Made by a program: the position numbers and the translations under genes. Source: Oxalobacteraceae bacterium (GTDB lineage Bacteria; Pseudomonadota; Gammaproteobacteria; Burkholderiales; Burkholderiaceae_D). Taken from it: a stretch of 64,000 nucleotides of DNA. The notes below the pieces were generated by a model, which saw only the letters and a list, made by a program, of their open reading frames with translations, was not told the origin of the DNA and searched no databases. Each line of letters begins with the position of its first letter. The stretch's first letter is position 1. Location of the stretch: assembly GCA_021151485.1 (NCBI GenBank), contig JAGKXB010000005.1:1-64000 (forward strand), read 5' to 3'. Of this stretch, positions 52,383 to 61,920 are shown piece after piece.

Positions 52383-52982
52383 ATGCGTAACTCTCAACAA
52401 AACCCTCCTCGCCTCCCCTTGTTACCACGTCTAATTTTTATGAGCCGCTGGTTGCAGTTGCCACTGTATCTCGGACTAATTTTGGCGCAATGCGTCTACG
52501 TTTTCCACTTTTGGGTTGAACTCAAGGATTTGATCGGCGCTGCGTTGGGCAATCAATCTGCGTTGGAACATATTTTTGATGCCATTACCGTTGATGGCGC
52601 CAGTAGACCCAGCAAGTTGAATGAATCCACCATCATGTTGGTCGTGCTAGGTTTGATCGACGTAGTCATGATTTCTAACCTGCTCATTATGGTAATCGTC
52701 GGTGGGTATGAAACCTTTGTTTCCCGTCTCGGCCTGGATCAACATCCAGACCAACCGGAATGGCTGTCGCATGTCAATGCATCAGTACTGAAGACCAAAC
52801 TGGCGATGGCGATTATCGGGATTTCCTCGATTCACTTACTCAAAACCTTTATCAACGCCAAAGCGTACGATGAAAAAACATTGATTGCACAAACGGTGAT
52901 TCACATCGTGTTCTTGCTCTCTGCGCTGGCAATTGCGTATTGCGACCGTATCATGACGGTTACACATCAATCGCATCATTGA
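52383..52982 (+). CDS. yqhA: UPF0114 family membrane protein (YqhA-like)
   Basis: A small inner-membrane protein of 199 residues with three to four hydrophobic segments (about 22-43, 70-100, 138-156 and 168-187) and the family motif around the loop GGYETFVSRL. E. coli YqhA belongs to the same family; its function is unknown. It is divergent from acs across 169 bases and precedes fumarase by 58 AT-rich bases, possibly on a shared transcript. Confidence 0.9.
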   Translation: MRNSQQNPPRLPLLPRLIFMSRWLQLPLYLGLILAQCVYVFHFWVELKDLIGAALGNQSALEHIFDAITVDGASRPSKLNESTIMLVVLGLIDVVMISNLLIMVIVGGYETFVSRLGLDQHPDQPEWLSHVNASVLKTKLAMAIIGISSIHLLKTFINAKAYDEKTLIAQTVIHIVFLLSALAIAYCDRIMTVTHQSHH

Positions 52983-53040
52983 TTAAAAATATCAATTATT
53001 AAAATTTTAATTATCAAATCATTAAAAATCATTAGAAACC

Positions 53041-54561
53041 ATGACTATTATTAAACAAGACGATTTAATCGAATCGGTTGCCGCAGCGCTGCAATACATT
53101 AGCTATTACCATCCACTCGACTTTATCCAACATTTGGCACGCGCTTACGAGACCGAACAAAGCCCTGCTGCCAAAGATGCCATCGCGCAAATTCTCACCA
53201 ATTCCCGTATGTGCGCCGAAGGAAAACGCCCGATTTGCCAAGATACCGGCATCGTCAATGTATTCCTCAAAATCGGGATGGAGGTGCGTTTTGAAGGCTT
53301 TAACAATCGCTCCATCAGCGATGCCATCAACGAAGGCGTGCGCCGGGCTTACAACCTCTCCGACAACAAATTGCGCGCCTCCATCGTGGCAGATCCACAT
53401 TTCGCACGTACCAATACCAAAGACAACACGCCCGCCGTCATCCACATGGAATTGGTGCCGGGCAATACCATCGACGTGCAAGTCGCGGCCAAAGGCGGTG
53501 GCTCGGAAAATAAATCCAAATTTGTCATGCTCAATCCTTCTGATTCATTGGTCGATTGGGTCATGAAAACCGTTCCCACCATGGGCGCAGGCTGGTGCCC
53601 ACCTGGCATGTTGGGGATTGGTATCGGCGGCACAGCTGAAAAAGCCATGTTGATGGCGAAAGAAGTCTTGATGGAAGACATCAATATGTCGGACTTGCTG
53701 CAACGCGGCCCACAAAACAAGACCGAAGAATTGCGTATCGAGTTGTACGAAAAAATCAATGCGCTAGGTATCGGTGCGCAAGGTTTGGGCGGTTTGACCA
53801 CCGTGCTGGACGTCAAAATCATGATGCATCCTACGCATGCCGCATCCAAACCGGTCGCCATGATTCCTAATTGCGCTGCAACCCGCCATGCGCATTTTGT
53901 GCTAGATGGCTCTGGCCCAGCTTACATTGAGCCACCGCTGTTATCGGAATGGCCCGATGTTAGCTGGGCGCCTGATACAGAGAGATCCCAACGTGTCGAT
54001 CTCAACACCTTGACCAAAGAACAGGTCGCTTCCTGGAAACCCGGTCAAACCTTACTGCTGAACGGCAAAATGTTAACCGGTCGCGATGCTGCGCACAAAC
54101 GCATTCAAGACATGTTATCCAAAGGAGAAAAATTACCGGTCGACTTCACCAATCGCGTCATTTACTACGTCGGCCCCGTTGATCCAGTCCGTGATGAAGT
54201 GGTCGGCCCCGCTGGCCCTACCACAGCAACACGCATGGATAAGTTCACCGACATGATGCTAGAACAAACCGGCTTAATCGCGATGATAGGCAAAGCCGAA
54301 CGTGGCCCAGCGACGATTGCATCCATTAAACAACATCAATCGGCGTATTTGATGGCCGTTGGCGGTGCGGCTTATTTGGTTTCCAAAGCTATCAAGCACG
54401 CCAAAGTCGTTGGTTTTGAGGATTTGGGCATGGAAGCGATTTACGAATTTGACGTGCAAGATATGCCAGTCACCGTTGCGGTTGATTCCCAAGGTGTCTC
54501 AGTACACACAACTGGCCCGCAAGAATGGCAAGCACTCATCAGCAAAATGTCATCGCATTGA
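53041..54561 (+). CDS. fumA: Class I fumarate hydratase
   Basis: Hydrates fumarate to malate in the TCA cycle, using an oxygen-sensitive 4Fe-4S cluster. The 506 residues join the alpha (about 1-290) and beta (about 310-500) domains in one chain, as in FumA/FumB. Cluster cysteines are in RPICQDTGI (C66), GAGWCPPGMLGIGIGG and IPNCAATRHAHF. The murI start codon lies eight bases after the stop. Placing fumarase beside glutamate racemase has no known functional logic. Confidence 0.96.
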   Translation: MTIIKQDDLIESVAAALQYISYYHPLDFIQHLARAYETEQSPAAKDAIAQILTNSRMCAEGKRPICQDTGIVNVFLKIGMEVRFEGFNNRSISDAINEGVRRAYNLSDNKLRASIVADPHFARTNTKDNTPAVIHMELVPGNTIDVQVAAKGGGSENKSKFVMLNPSDSLVDWVMKTVPTMGAGWCPPGMLGIGIGGTAEKAMLMAKEVLMEDINMSDLLQRGPQNKTEELRIELYEKINALGIGAQGLGGLTTVLDVKIMMHPTHAASKPVAMIPNCAATRHAHFVLDGSGPAYIEPPLLSEWPDVSWAPDTERSQRVDLNTLTKEQVASWKPGQTLLLNGKMLTGRDAAHKRIQDMLSKGEKLPVDFTNRVIYYVGPVDPVRDEVVGPAGPTTATRMDKFTDMMLEQTGLIAMIGKAERGPATIASIKQHQSAYLMAVGGAAYLVSKAIKHAKVVGFEDLGMEAIYEFDVQDMPVTVAVDSQGVSVHTTGPQEWQALISKMSSH

Positions 54562-54569
54562 ATGCATCC

Positions 54570-55391
54570 ATGACCAACGCCAATGCACCGATAGGTATCT
54601 TTGATTCTGGTCTGGGTGGCCTATCGGTGCTGCGGCATATTGCTGCTCAGCTACCCAAAGAGCATTTGCTGTATTTTGCTGATTCTGGTTTCGCACCCTA
54701 TGGTGAAAAATCAACATCGTGGCTGATTGAACGTTCGCTGGCGATCGCGGATTTTTTCATGCAACAAAACGTCAAAGCACTCGTCGTTGCCTGCAACACC
54801 GCCACCGCCGCTGCGATCAAAGCATTACGTGCCCGCTATCCTGATCTAGTTTTAATTGGCGTCGAACCAGGTTTAAAACCCGCCGCTGCCCTAACCCACA
54901 GCAAAATCATCGGTGTCTTGGCGACGGAATGCACCTTATCCAGCGAAAAATTCACCCAACTACGAAAACAAATCAGTGCTGCTAGCCAGGTCACATTTTT
55001 GCCACAAGCGTGCATAGGATTAGCAGATCAAGTCGAAAAAGGTGAGCTAAACTCCCCCGCCACCATCGCCCTACTGCAAACCTATATCGCACCTTTGATC
55101 CAACAAGGTGCCGATACGCTAGTGCTGGGCTGCACACATTACCCGTTTCTGCAAACGTTAATCGAAGAGATTGCGCAACAACATCAAGGCAAAAATCAGC
55201 CCGCTATCCACATCGTCGATACGGGCGCATCCGTTGCCCGGCACTTAACACGTTTATTGATTGAAAATAATTTACAACGCGACCACGATGCACGCATCAA
55301 ATTAGAGGCTTACACCAGCGGCAACAAAACTGTGCTGGAAGACGCGTTTTTAACCTTATTGCAATTGCATCCACCTGTCACGGCCATTTAA
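54570..55391 (+). CDS. murI: Glutamate racemase
   Basis: Interconverts L- and D-glutamate for peptidoglycan. The start at MTNANAPIGIFDSGLGG (54570) gives 273 residues and avoids overlap with fumarase. A longer in-frame start inside the fumarase gene is unlikely. Catalytic cysteines are C75 in VVACNTATA and C187 in LGCTHYPF. The DSGLGG loop at the N-terminus is intact. It is likely coupled to the upstream fumarase. Confidence 0.97.
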   Translation: MTNANAPIGIFDSGLGGLSVLRHIAAQLPKEHLLYFADSGFAPYGEKSTSWLIERSLAIADFFMQQNVKALVVACNTATAAAIKALRARYPDLVLIGVEPGLKPAAALTHSKIIGVLATECTLSSEKFTQLRKQISAASQVTFLPQACIGLADQVEKGELNSPATIALLQTYIAPLIQQGADTLVLGCTHYPFLQTLIEEIAQQHQGKNQPAIHIVDTGASVARHLTRLLIENNLQRDHDARIKLEAYTSGNKTVLEDAFLTLLQLHPPVTAI

Positions 55392-55436
55392 TTCGCTACA
55401 TCACCCGCCAAATAACTATTTTTTGAATATTTTTAT

Positions 55437-55465
55437 TTGCCAGACAAGAGCAAAGTTTGTATAAT
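55437..55465 (+). promoter_or_regulatory. Promoter of tRNA-His
   Basis: TTGCCA (55437-55442), a 17-base spacer and a perfect TATAAT (55460-55465) lie about 20 bases before the tRNA 5' end. This is a canonical sigma-70 promoter. Confidence 0.9.
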
Positions 55466-55484
55466 CGCCAGCTCTTCATGCAGT

Positions 55485-55561
55485 GGTGGTCGTAGCTCAG
55501 TTGGTAGAGTCCAGGATTGTGATTCCTGTTGTCGTGGGTTCGAACCCCATCGATCACCCCA
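55485..55561 (+). tRNA. tRNA-His (anticodon GTG)
   Basis: Acceptor GTGGTCG pairs with CGATCAC, and the extra 5' G at position -1 (55485) faces discriminator C, the hallmark of tRNA-His. The anticodon loop contains GTG, the T-loop is TTCGAAC, and CCA is encoded (55559-55561). It has its own promoter and terminator. Confidence 0.98.
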
Positions 55562-55573
55562 CAGAATAAAATC

Positions 55574-55607
55574 AAAGAGTCACATGCTTCGGCTGTGACT
55601 CTTTTTT
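55574..55607 (+). terminator. Terminator of tRNA-His
   Basis: AAAGAGTCACA and its complement enclose TGCTTCGGC and are followed by a T-run. A strong intrinsic terminator 13 bases after the tRNA. Confidence 0.93.
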
Positions 55608-55634
55608 ATTTTGTCTTAGAAAGTCGATGTATCA

Positions 55635-56060
55635 ATGATTAAATATTTCTTCTACGCAATCTTACTTACGTTAACAGCATGCAGTTCAACCCATGACCTT
55701 AAACGCGATGGGTTGAATATTTTTGGTGGTGGATTTATAGATGAAGAGCTTGGCCCTGGCGTTTATTTTATTAAGGCATTTAGTAATACTTCTCTAATTT
55801 CAACACCAAAATCTGCCGCAAATACATTCGAATACAGAGCCAAACAACTTTGCCCCATCGGATACGAAGAAATTCGCACATTATCAAATGCATATCAATC
55901 CATGACTCCGGGGTCAGATATTCCCATTCCAAACAAACCAGGATTTTTTATGCAAGGCCCTCAAATGGTTATTACATCCAAAATTGGACACATTCGCTGT
56001 AACGATGCTCCAATCACTATTAATGAAGCGAAATCTCTCGTGACTGCCAATGGTGAATAG
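55635..56060 (+). CDS. Putative lipoprotein of unknown function
   Basis: The 141 residues begin with a short hydrophobic leader and a lipobox LTAC with C16 as the predicted lipidation site, followed by SSTHD. The mature part includes GGGFIDEELGPGVYFIKAFSN and a YRAKQLCPIGYEEI stretch. This resembles small envelope lipoproteins of a CC0125/CC1285-like kind, where ELCPxGY is conserved; the match is by eye only. The gene is expressed toward ppx (convergent, 19 bases apart) and lies just after the tRNA-His terminator. Confidence 0.75.
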   Translation: MIKYFFYAILLTLTACSSTHDLKRDGLNIFGGGFIDEELGPGVYFIKAFSNTSLISTPKSAANTFEYRAKQLCPIGYEEIRTLSNAYQSMTPGSDIPIPNKPGFFMQGPQMVITSKIGHIRCNDAPITINEAKSLVTANGE

Positions 56061-56079
56061 AAATTGTAGTCAATGAAAA

Positions 56080-57546
56080 TCAATTCCCCCTCACCACAAA
56101 CTCCACCCCTACTTCTTTCCACCACGCCTGCTCTTTCTCCAACCAAAACGATAAGGTCGGATGATCCGCAATCCGATCCTGCTTCATCTCACACTCAATT
56201 TTGTTTTTCATTTTCAGGCGTAGCTGGCTAAAGTCAATTTTCAAGCGGCAATGCATAAACATAATCGCCAAACGAAGCGCCAGTACGGCTTTGGCGAAAT
56301 CGGCATCGATCAGCGCTTCGCTGACTTTGCGTAAATTGCCTTTTTGACTCAGCGCCAACCTACTCATGGTACGTTGTTCGCGGGTAGTGAAGCCGGGTAA
56401 GTCGGCGTTTTCAATCAAATAGGCCGCATGTTTATGGTAATTCGTCTGCGAAACCGCCATGCCGGCTTCGTGCAACAAAGCGCTCCAATACAGATATTTT
56501 TCCAACGCATCAGATTCTGGTTTGAGCTGGCGAAACAGCACCACTGCATCATCCGCCACACGATTGGCACGGATTGAGTCGACGTGAAAATGCTGAGAAA
56601 ACTCTCGCACAGCTTGCTCGCGTCGGTCACGTCTGGTGGAGCGCAGGTATAAATCCCACATCACACCCATACGCAATCCAGCGGCAATGGGCTGCAAAGC
56701 TGGAATTTCTAATTCCTGCACCAGGGCAATCAAAATCGCCAGGCCGCCGATGATGGTGCCGGCACGATCGGGATTCAGCCCGGGCATGATGATTTTTTCA
56801 ACGTGGCCAAATTCAATAAAACGCGATTTGAGTGCCACCAAACTGTCATAAGACAAATCACCATTACCCAGATTGTTCTTGGAAATCACGTCATAAATTG
56901 CCCGTACCGTACCAGACGAGCCGTAAGCGTTTTGCCAATGTTGCGGCAAGTACGGTGGTGCGGCGTCTTCAAAACGCGAGCGTGCGGACAATATCGCCGC
57001 ATCGTAACAAGCAGCGTCAATATGGCCAGCGGGGAAAAACGTCAGGCTCTGCCCCACTGTCCCGACACCAAATGATTCCACACGTTCAATGCTGTGCCCA
57101 TCACCCAAAATCAATTCGGTTGATCCACCGCCAATATCGATGACCAAGCGCTTCTCATGTGCTGTGCCATTCGACACGGCCAACAAACTGGCGACGCCCA
57201 TGTAAATCAAGCGCCCCTCTTCTTCGCCCGAAATAATTTCTATTGGATAACCGATGGCTTTTTCGGCTAAGGGCAAAAAAAGCGCGACGTTCTTGGCGAT
57301 GCGGAACGTATTGGTGGCCACCACTCTGACCGCATCTAATGAATAATTGCGCAAGATGCGATTAAACCCCTTGAGCGATGTAATCGCCGACTGAATCGCT
57401 GCCTCACTCAAATACCCATCGCTATCCAGACCGGCAGCAAGACGAATCGGGTCGCGCATACTTTTGATCACACGAATGGCAACGCCGTCGTGTTGGCCTA
57501 TTTGCATACGAAAACTATTCGAACCCAAATCAATTGCAGCGAACAT
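56080..57546 (-). CDS. ppx: Exopolyphosphatase
   Basis: Releases phosphate from the ends of polyphosphate chains and can also act on pppGpp in relatives. The start at MFAAIDLGSNSFRMQIG gives 488 residues, the family norm. An upstream in-frame ATG adds 29 hydrophobic residues of no similarity. The ASKHA phosphate-binding loops are DLGSNSF and DIGGGSTELI; the catalytic glutamate region is ISGEEEGRLIY. The C-terminal half is the HD-like domain. Divergent ppk1 begins 230 bases away, so synthesis and breakdown genes face away from a shared control region. Confidence 0.96.
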   Translation of the reverse strand: MFAAIDLGSNSFRMQIGQHDGVAIRVIKSMRDPIRLAAGLDSDGYLSEAAIQSAITSLKGFNRILRNYSLDAVRVVATNTFRIAKNVALFLPLAEKAIGYPIEIISGEEEGRLIYMGVASLLAVSNGTAHEKRLVIDIGGGSTELILGDGHSIERVESFGVGTVGQSLTFFPAGHIDAACYDAAILSARSRFEDAAPPYLPQHWQNAYGSSGTVRAIYDVISKNNLGNGDLSYDSLVALKSRFIEFGHVEKIIMPGLNPDRAGTIIGGLAILIALVQELEIPALQPIAAGLRMGVMWDLYLRSTRRDRREQAVREFSQHFHVDSIRANRVADDAVVLFRQLKPESDALEKYLYWSALLHEAGMAVSQTNYHKHAAYLIENADLPGFTTREQRTMSRLALSQKGNLRKVSEALIDADFAKAVLALRLAIMFMHCRLKIDFSQLRLKMKNKIECEMKQDRIADHPTLSFWLEKEQAWWKEVGVEFVVRGN

Positions 57547-57776
57547 GTGATTACCCCACTTAAAACTGAGAAGAATGAGAAGACTAAAATGACGTATCGC
57601 CAGCACACTACAGAAAATAAACTGGCACAACAAGAAAATTTAACTGAATACCGAATTCTGTATTTTCTTTGAATACATGAAATACGCATGAAATAATTCC
57701 ATGTCAGACTAGCGGGCTTTTGTTTACCCATATTTATACCGATTTACGCTGACAGATCTTTAAAGGCTTTTGATAC

Positions 57777-59834
57777 ATGCACAGTTTTCCACACGAACAA
57801 TTCCTGAATCGAGAACTCAGCCTGTTGGAGTTTAATCGGCGCGTCTTGGCGCAAGCCGAAGATCCGCGCACGCCATTGCTGGAACGACTACGTTTTCTGT
57901 GCATTTTTAGTAGCAATATGGACGAATTTTATGAAATTCGCGTCGCTGGCCTGCAAGAAAAAATCAAATTGCACTCCACCAGCACTGGCCCTGATGGCTT
58001 TCATGCTAGCAAAATCTTTACCCTACTAAACGACAAAGTACGGGAATTAGTCAACCATCAATATCACTTATTTAACCAAGTATTAATACCTGAATTGGCG
58101 AAACAAAATATCCGTTTCCTACGTCGCAGAAACTGGACACCACAGCAAGCAGAATGGATTAAAGCGTATTTTTTTCGCGAATTAATGCCCGTTTTAACAC
58201 CTATCGGTTTAGATCCAGCGCACCCTTTCCCACGCGTACTGAATAAAAGTTTGAATTTTGCGATTGAACTAGAAGGCAAAGATGCGTTTGGACGGCATTC
58301 TGGCGTGGCGATTGTGCAAGCGCCCAAGGCTTTGCCCAGAGTCATCCACCTGCCAGCGACGATTGCTGGTGGCGAATATGGCTTCGTGCTGCTTTCATCC
58401 ATCCTGCGTGCGCATATGGAAGAATTGTTTGCTGGCATGCACGTCCGTGGCTGCTACCAATTCCGCGTTACACGCAATAGCGAACTGTTTGTAGATGAAG
58501 AAGAAATCAAGAACCTGCGCGATGCCTTGCAAGGTGAATTACCGCAACGGCATTTCGGCAATGCAGTCCGATTAGAATTGGCTGCAGACTGCTCACCGAA
58601 TATGATTACCTTTTTACAAAATCAATTCGAACTGCGTGAAGCGGATATTTTTCTGGTCGATGGTCCTGTCAATTTGGTGCGTTTATTACAAGTTCATAGC
58701 TGGGTGGATAGACCAGATTTGAAATACGTACCCTTTCAACCTAGCTTGCCCAAACCCTTGGTTAAACAAGCAGACATGTTTAGCGCCATACGTAAACACG
58801 ATATTTTGCTACACCACCCATATCAATCGTTTACACCTGTGGTCGAATTCATCCGCCAAGCTGCGCATGATCCAAACGTTGTTGCTATCAAACAAACCGT
58901 GTACCGAGCAGGACAAGATTCAGCGCTTTTATACGCTTTAATTGATGCTGCACGCAGTGGTAAAGAAGTCACCGTCGTTGTAGAGCTACTAGCGCGTTTT
59001 GAAGAGGAGGCCAATATCAACTGGGCCGAACAATTAGAACAAGTCGGTGCGCACGTCGTGTACGGTGTAGTCGGCTATAAGGCCCACGCCAAAATGGCGT
59101 TGGTAGTACGACGTGAAGCTGGACAATTGAAACGCTATATTCACCTCGGCACCGGCAATTACCACACACAGACCACTAAGTTTTATACCGATTTCGGCTT
59201 ACTCACCAGTAACGAAGCCATGGCTAACGACGTGGCGAATATTTTTCAGGAATTAACAGGATTAGGCCACCCAAGCAAATTGGCACATTTGTGGCAGTCA
59301 CCTTTTACCCTACATCAAGGATTGATGGATGCGATACAACAAGAAATTGCACATGCCAAAGCTGGGCACAAAGCCCTGATCATCGCCAAAATGAACGCTT
59401 TGCTAGAACCCAAACTGATTCAAGCGTTGTATCAAGCATCCTGCGCTGGCGTCAAAATAGAATTAATTGTTCGCGGTGCGTGCGCATTACGTCCTGGGAT
59501 TGCCAATTTGTCAGAAAATATTCGCGTGCGCTCCATCATTGGGCGCTTTTTGGAACATACAAGGGTATTTTATTTTTACAATAACAAAAAAGAGGATGTA
59601 CGTTTATCCAGCGCAGATTGGATGGATCGCAATCTTTTCCGCCGTATTGAAGTATGTTTCCCAGTTTTGGATAAACGCTTGAAAAAACGTGTCATTCAAG
59701 AAGGGTTAAAACCTTACCTAAAAGACAATATTGAATCATGGGAAATGGATGCAGATGGTCATTATCGCCGCCGCCGTCGACGTACCACCCTCTACTCTGC
59801 CCAAAGTACTCTACTTAACACATTAGCTAATTAA
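57777..59834 (+). CDS. ppk: Polyphosphate kinase 1
   Basis: Polymerises the gamma-phosphate of ATP into inorganic polyphosphate at the inner membrane. The 685 residues include the N-terminal domain (FLNRELSLLEFNRRVL), the head domain and two phospholipase-D-like catalytic domains. The autophosphorylated histidine lies in the GYKAHAKMALVVRRE segment, and the second catalytic histidine in FLEHTRVFYFYN. A basic tail (RRRRRTTLYS) ends the protein. A half copy of the palindromic repeat follows the stop. Confidence 0.97.
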   Translation: MHSFPHEQFLNRELSLLEFNRRVLAQAEDPRTPLLERLRFLCIFSSNMDEFYEIRVAGLQEKIKLHSTSTGPDGFHASKIFTLLNDKVRELVNHQYHLFNQVLIPELAKQNIRFLRRRNWTPQQAEWIKAYFFRELMPVLTPIGLDPAHPFPRVLNKSLNFAIELEGKDAFGRHSGVAIVQAPKALPRVIHLPATIAGGEYGFVLLSSILRAHMEELFAGMHVRGCYQFRVTRNSELFVDEEEIKNLRDALQGELPQRHFGNAVRLELAADCSPNMITFLQNQFELREADIFLVDGPVNLVRLLQVHSWVDRPDLKYVPFQPSLPKPLVKQADMFSAIRKHDILLHHPYQSFTPVVEFIRQAAHDPNVVAIKQTVYRAGQDSALLYALIDAARSGKEVTVVVELLARFEEEANINWAEQLEQVGAHVVYGVVGYKAHAKMALVVRREAGQLKRYIHLGTGNYHTQTTKFYTDFGLLTSNEAMANDVANIFQELTGLGHPSKLAHLWQSPFTLHQGLMDAIQQEIAHAKAGHKALIIAKMNALLEPKLIQALYQASCAGVKIELIVRGACALRPGIANLSENIRVRSIIGRFLEHTRVFYFYNNKKEDVRLSSADWMDRNLFRRIEVCFPVLDKRLKKRVIQEGLKPYLKDNIESWEMDADGHYRRRRRRTTLYSAQSTLLNTLAN

Positions 59835-59849
59835 GTCAGGTTACGCACT

Positions 59850-59883
59850 CGTCGCTCCCACTGATTTAGGCGAGAAACCAGTG
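59850..59883. repeat. Half copy of the palindromic dispersed repeat
   Basis: It matches the left arm of the element at 29820-29854 in 29 of 34 positions (starting CGTCGCTCCC and ending CCAGTG). The inverted right arm is absent. It lies just after ppk, as the full copy lies just after argG. Confidence 0.7.
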
Positions 59884-59995
59884 TATTACTCACTCAATCT
59901 AATCTAGGATTAAAAACACCATTCGGCCGGATAAACGACGGGAGTGTAAAATCGAGGCTAACGAACCATCTCGATTTAACTTTTATGTGATTTAT

Positions 59996-60754
59996 ATGCC
60001 AACAAACGATCCCATCAACGATCCTATCCAGACCCCCACCAACAATCTCGCAGAGAAAAAAAACAGAAGTCCACTTTACGACCCAAGCGAACACCGCATT
60101 CGCAGTTTTGTAACGCGTGCCGGGCGCTTATCAGTTGCACAGGGACGCGCGATGGATACGCTGGGGCCACAATTTTGCATTCCCTACACAAAATCGATAC
60201 TCAATTTTGAACAAAGCTTTGGACGCACAGCCCCCACCATCTTTGAAATCGGATTTGGTATGGGCGAAACCAGCGCACACATTGCTGCTGGCATGCCAGA
60301 CAAAAATTTCATCGGCGTCGAAGTCCATACACCCGGAGTCGGCAGCTTGCTTAAACAAATCGGTGAACGCAGTTTATCTAATCTGCGCCTGATTCAACAC
60401 GATGCAGTCGAAGTCATCACCAACATGATCCCACCAACATCGCTAGCGGGTGTGCATATTTTCTTCCCCGACCCATGGCACAAAGCACGCCATAACAAAA
60501 GGCGTTTAATCCAATCACCTTTTGTCGCATTGCTAGCCTCCCGCATCGCACCAGGAGGCTATTTACACTGCGCCACCGACTGGCAAGATTATGCGGAACA
60601 AATGTTGGATGTGTTAAGTGCTGAACCCACATTGCAAAACACAGCTAATGGCTATGCCTTACGACCGGACTACCGTCCCGTAACCAAATTCGAAAACCGG
60701 GGCGTTCGTTTGGGACATGGTGTCTGGGATTTGCTGTTTCACAAGCGTAGTTGA
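59996..60754 (+). CDS. trmB: tRNA (guanine-N7-)-methyltransferase
   Basis: Makes m7G46 in the tRNA variable loop. The start at MPTNDPIND (59996) gives 252 residues; a GTG three codons earlier is possible. The SAM-binding loop is [14 protein letters not shown], and the family signature [19 protein letters not shown] contains the catalytic aspartate. The N-terminal 30 residues are a repetitive Asn/Pro/Thr-rich extension (NDPIND, NDPIQTP). Its 3' end overlaps a convergent leucine-rich-repeat gene by 96 bases. Confidence 0.96.
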   Translation: MPTNDPINDPIQTPTNNLAEKKNRSPLYDPSEHRIRSFVTRAGRLSVAQGRAMDTLGPQFCIPYTKSILNFEQSFGRTAPTIFEIGFGMGETSAHIAAGMPDKNFIGVEVHTPGVGSLLKQIGERSLSNLRLIQHDAVEVITNMIPPTSLAGVHIFFPDPWHKARHNKRRLIQSPFVALLASRIAPGGYLHCATDWQDYAEQMLDVLSAEPTLQNTANGYALRPDYRPVTKFENRGVRLGHGVWDLLFHKRS

Positions 60755-61384
60755 ATTACTACTGACACCAACATTCATTTGTTGTTTCGTTTGCCGCGAA
60801 CGAACTTTTTTTAGATTTGTATTTTTTGAAGAAGTGGGTACATCAGCCACGCCAATTTGAAATTTAAAGAGGGCATTGAGAAAAGCTGGATTTTGCCCTC
60901 TATCAATATCTATAGGACTCTCTCTATGTATCGCTAATAATTGACCAGTAGACTCACTCACGGAAGTTGGGCTCACTCTACGGTCATCCAATAATATCTT
61001 CACGTTTGGCAATGCCTTATGAATATCTGCAATTGAGATACTTAATTCTGGGTTCCCGCGTAAATCCAACGTTTCTAATGACAACAACACCCCCAAATCT
61101 GATGGTAATCTTTGCAAAAAAGTATTGCTTAAATTCAATTCCTTAAGTTGTGTCAAAAATGGCAATAAATTTTTGGGGAAATCAATGATCGTACATCCTG
61201 ACAAATCTAAAAAAGTCTGCTGTTTTTCTCGACATTCATCCACTCGCAAATTGGCTTGTTCTGACAAACTGTCTAACTCCATCATAGCCAAATTAAATTT
61301 TTTTTCACTTTTCTCACCTATATTTGAGTAACTTACTGAACTGCTAACAATTCTAGAATTATTACTATTATTAACCTGGAACAT
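60659..61384 (-). CDS. Leucine-rich-repeat protein of unknown function
   Basis: A 241-residue protein. The N-terminal 50 residues are polar and Ser/Asn-rich, without a signal peptide. Residues 57-131 hold about three to four leucine-rich repeats ([32 protein letters not shown]). The rest is polar, with Ser, Thr, Gln and Lys in excess. Cytoplasmic LRR proteins with polar N-termini in proteobacteria are often secreted effectors that bind host proteins. That is a family tendency, not evidence here, since no secretion genes are in the window. The 3' end overlaps trmB in antisense for 96 bases. Upstream is a 379-base AT-rich spacer. Confidence 0.7.
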   Translation of the reverse strand: MFQVNNSNNSRIVSSSVSYSNIGEKSEKKFNLAMMELDSLSEQANLRVDECREKQQTFLDLSGCTIIDFPKNLLPFLTQLKELNLSNTFLQRLPSDLGVLLSLETLDLRGNPELSISIADIHKALPNVKILLDDRRVSPTSVSESTGQLLAIHRESPIDIDRGQNPAFLNALFKFQIGVADVPTSSKNTNLKKVRSRQTKQQMNVGVSSNSTTLVKQQIPDTMSQTNAPVFEFGYGTVVRS

Positions 61385-61763
61385 AAAAATATTATTAAAT
61401 TGATAATTAATTTGACATAAAAAAAAGAAAAAATTAAGAATAAATACATATCCCCAATCATTTTTCTTGCTTTTTAAATAATATCATAAAAACATTGTTT
61501 TATTTTTAATTAAGTAAAAAATAAACAACAAAATCCAACTTTGCAACCAACCAACACTACTCAGGCTCAATTTGGACGGTATTGAAGGATCAAAAGACAC
61601 AAATTCCAGCTCTAGGCGAAGATAAGCGAGGAATATTCATTTATTAATTAACAAATGAATACAGGTAATACAGATTAAATAATTTACCGAACGGATTTTC
61701 TATATAAAACAATCCGTGAAACAATGGAAAAATGCTCGGATTTTTTGATAGAATACGGCCCGC
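61385..61763. other. AT-rich intergenic region before tRNA-Thr
   Basis: 379 bases. The first 160 are extremely AT-rich and must contain the LRR-gene promoter. At about 61550-61646 a more balanced stretch stays open for some 35 codons, reading WTVLKDQKTQIPALGEDKRG before a stop, with no start codon. It may be the tail of a decayed gene. An eight-base inverted repeat (ATTCATTT, 61635-61642, and AAATGAAT, 61653-61660) follows. Confidence 0.5.
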
Positions 61764-61839
<76 letters not shown>

Positions 61840-61844
61840 GTAAT

Positions 61845-61873
61845 AAAAATGGGCTCCAACGGGGCCCATTTTT
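61845..61873 (+). terminator. Terminator of tRNA-Thr
   Basis: AAAAATGGGC and GCCCATTTTT form a strong stem with a GC-rich top and are followed by further T's. It lies six bases after the tRNA. Confidence 0.93.
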
Positions 61874-61920
61874 ATTAAAACTAACGCAATAGTAGTCACT
61901 CACTTTTTAGTTCCCCTACT

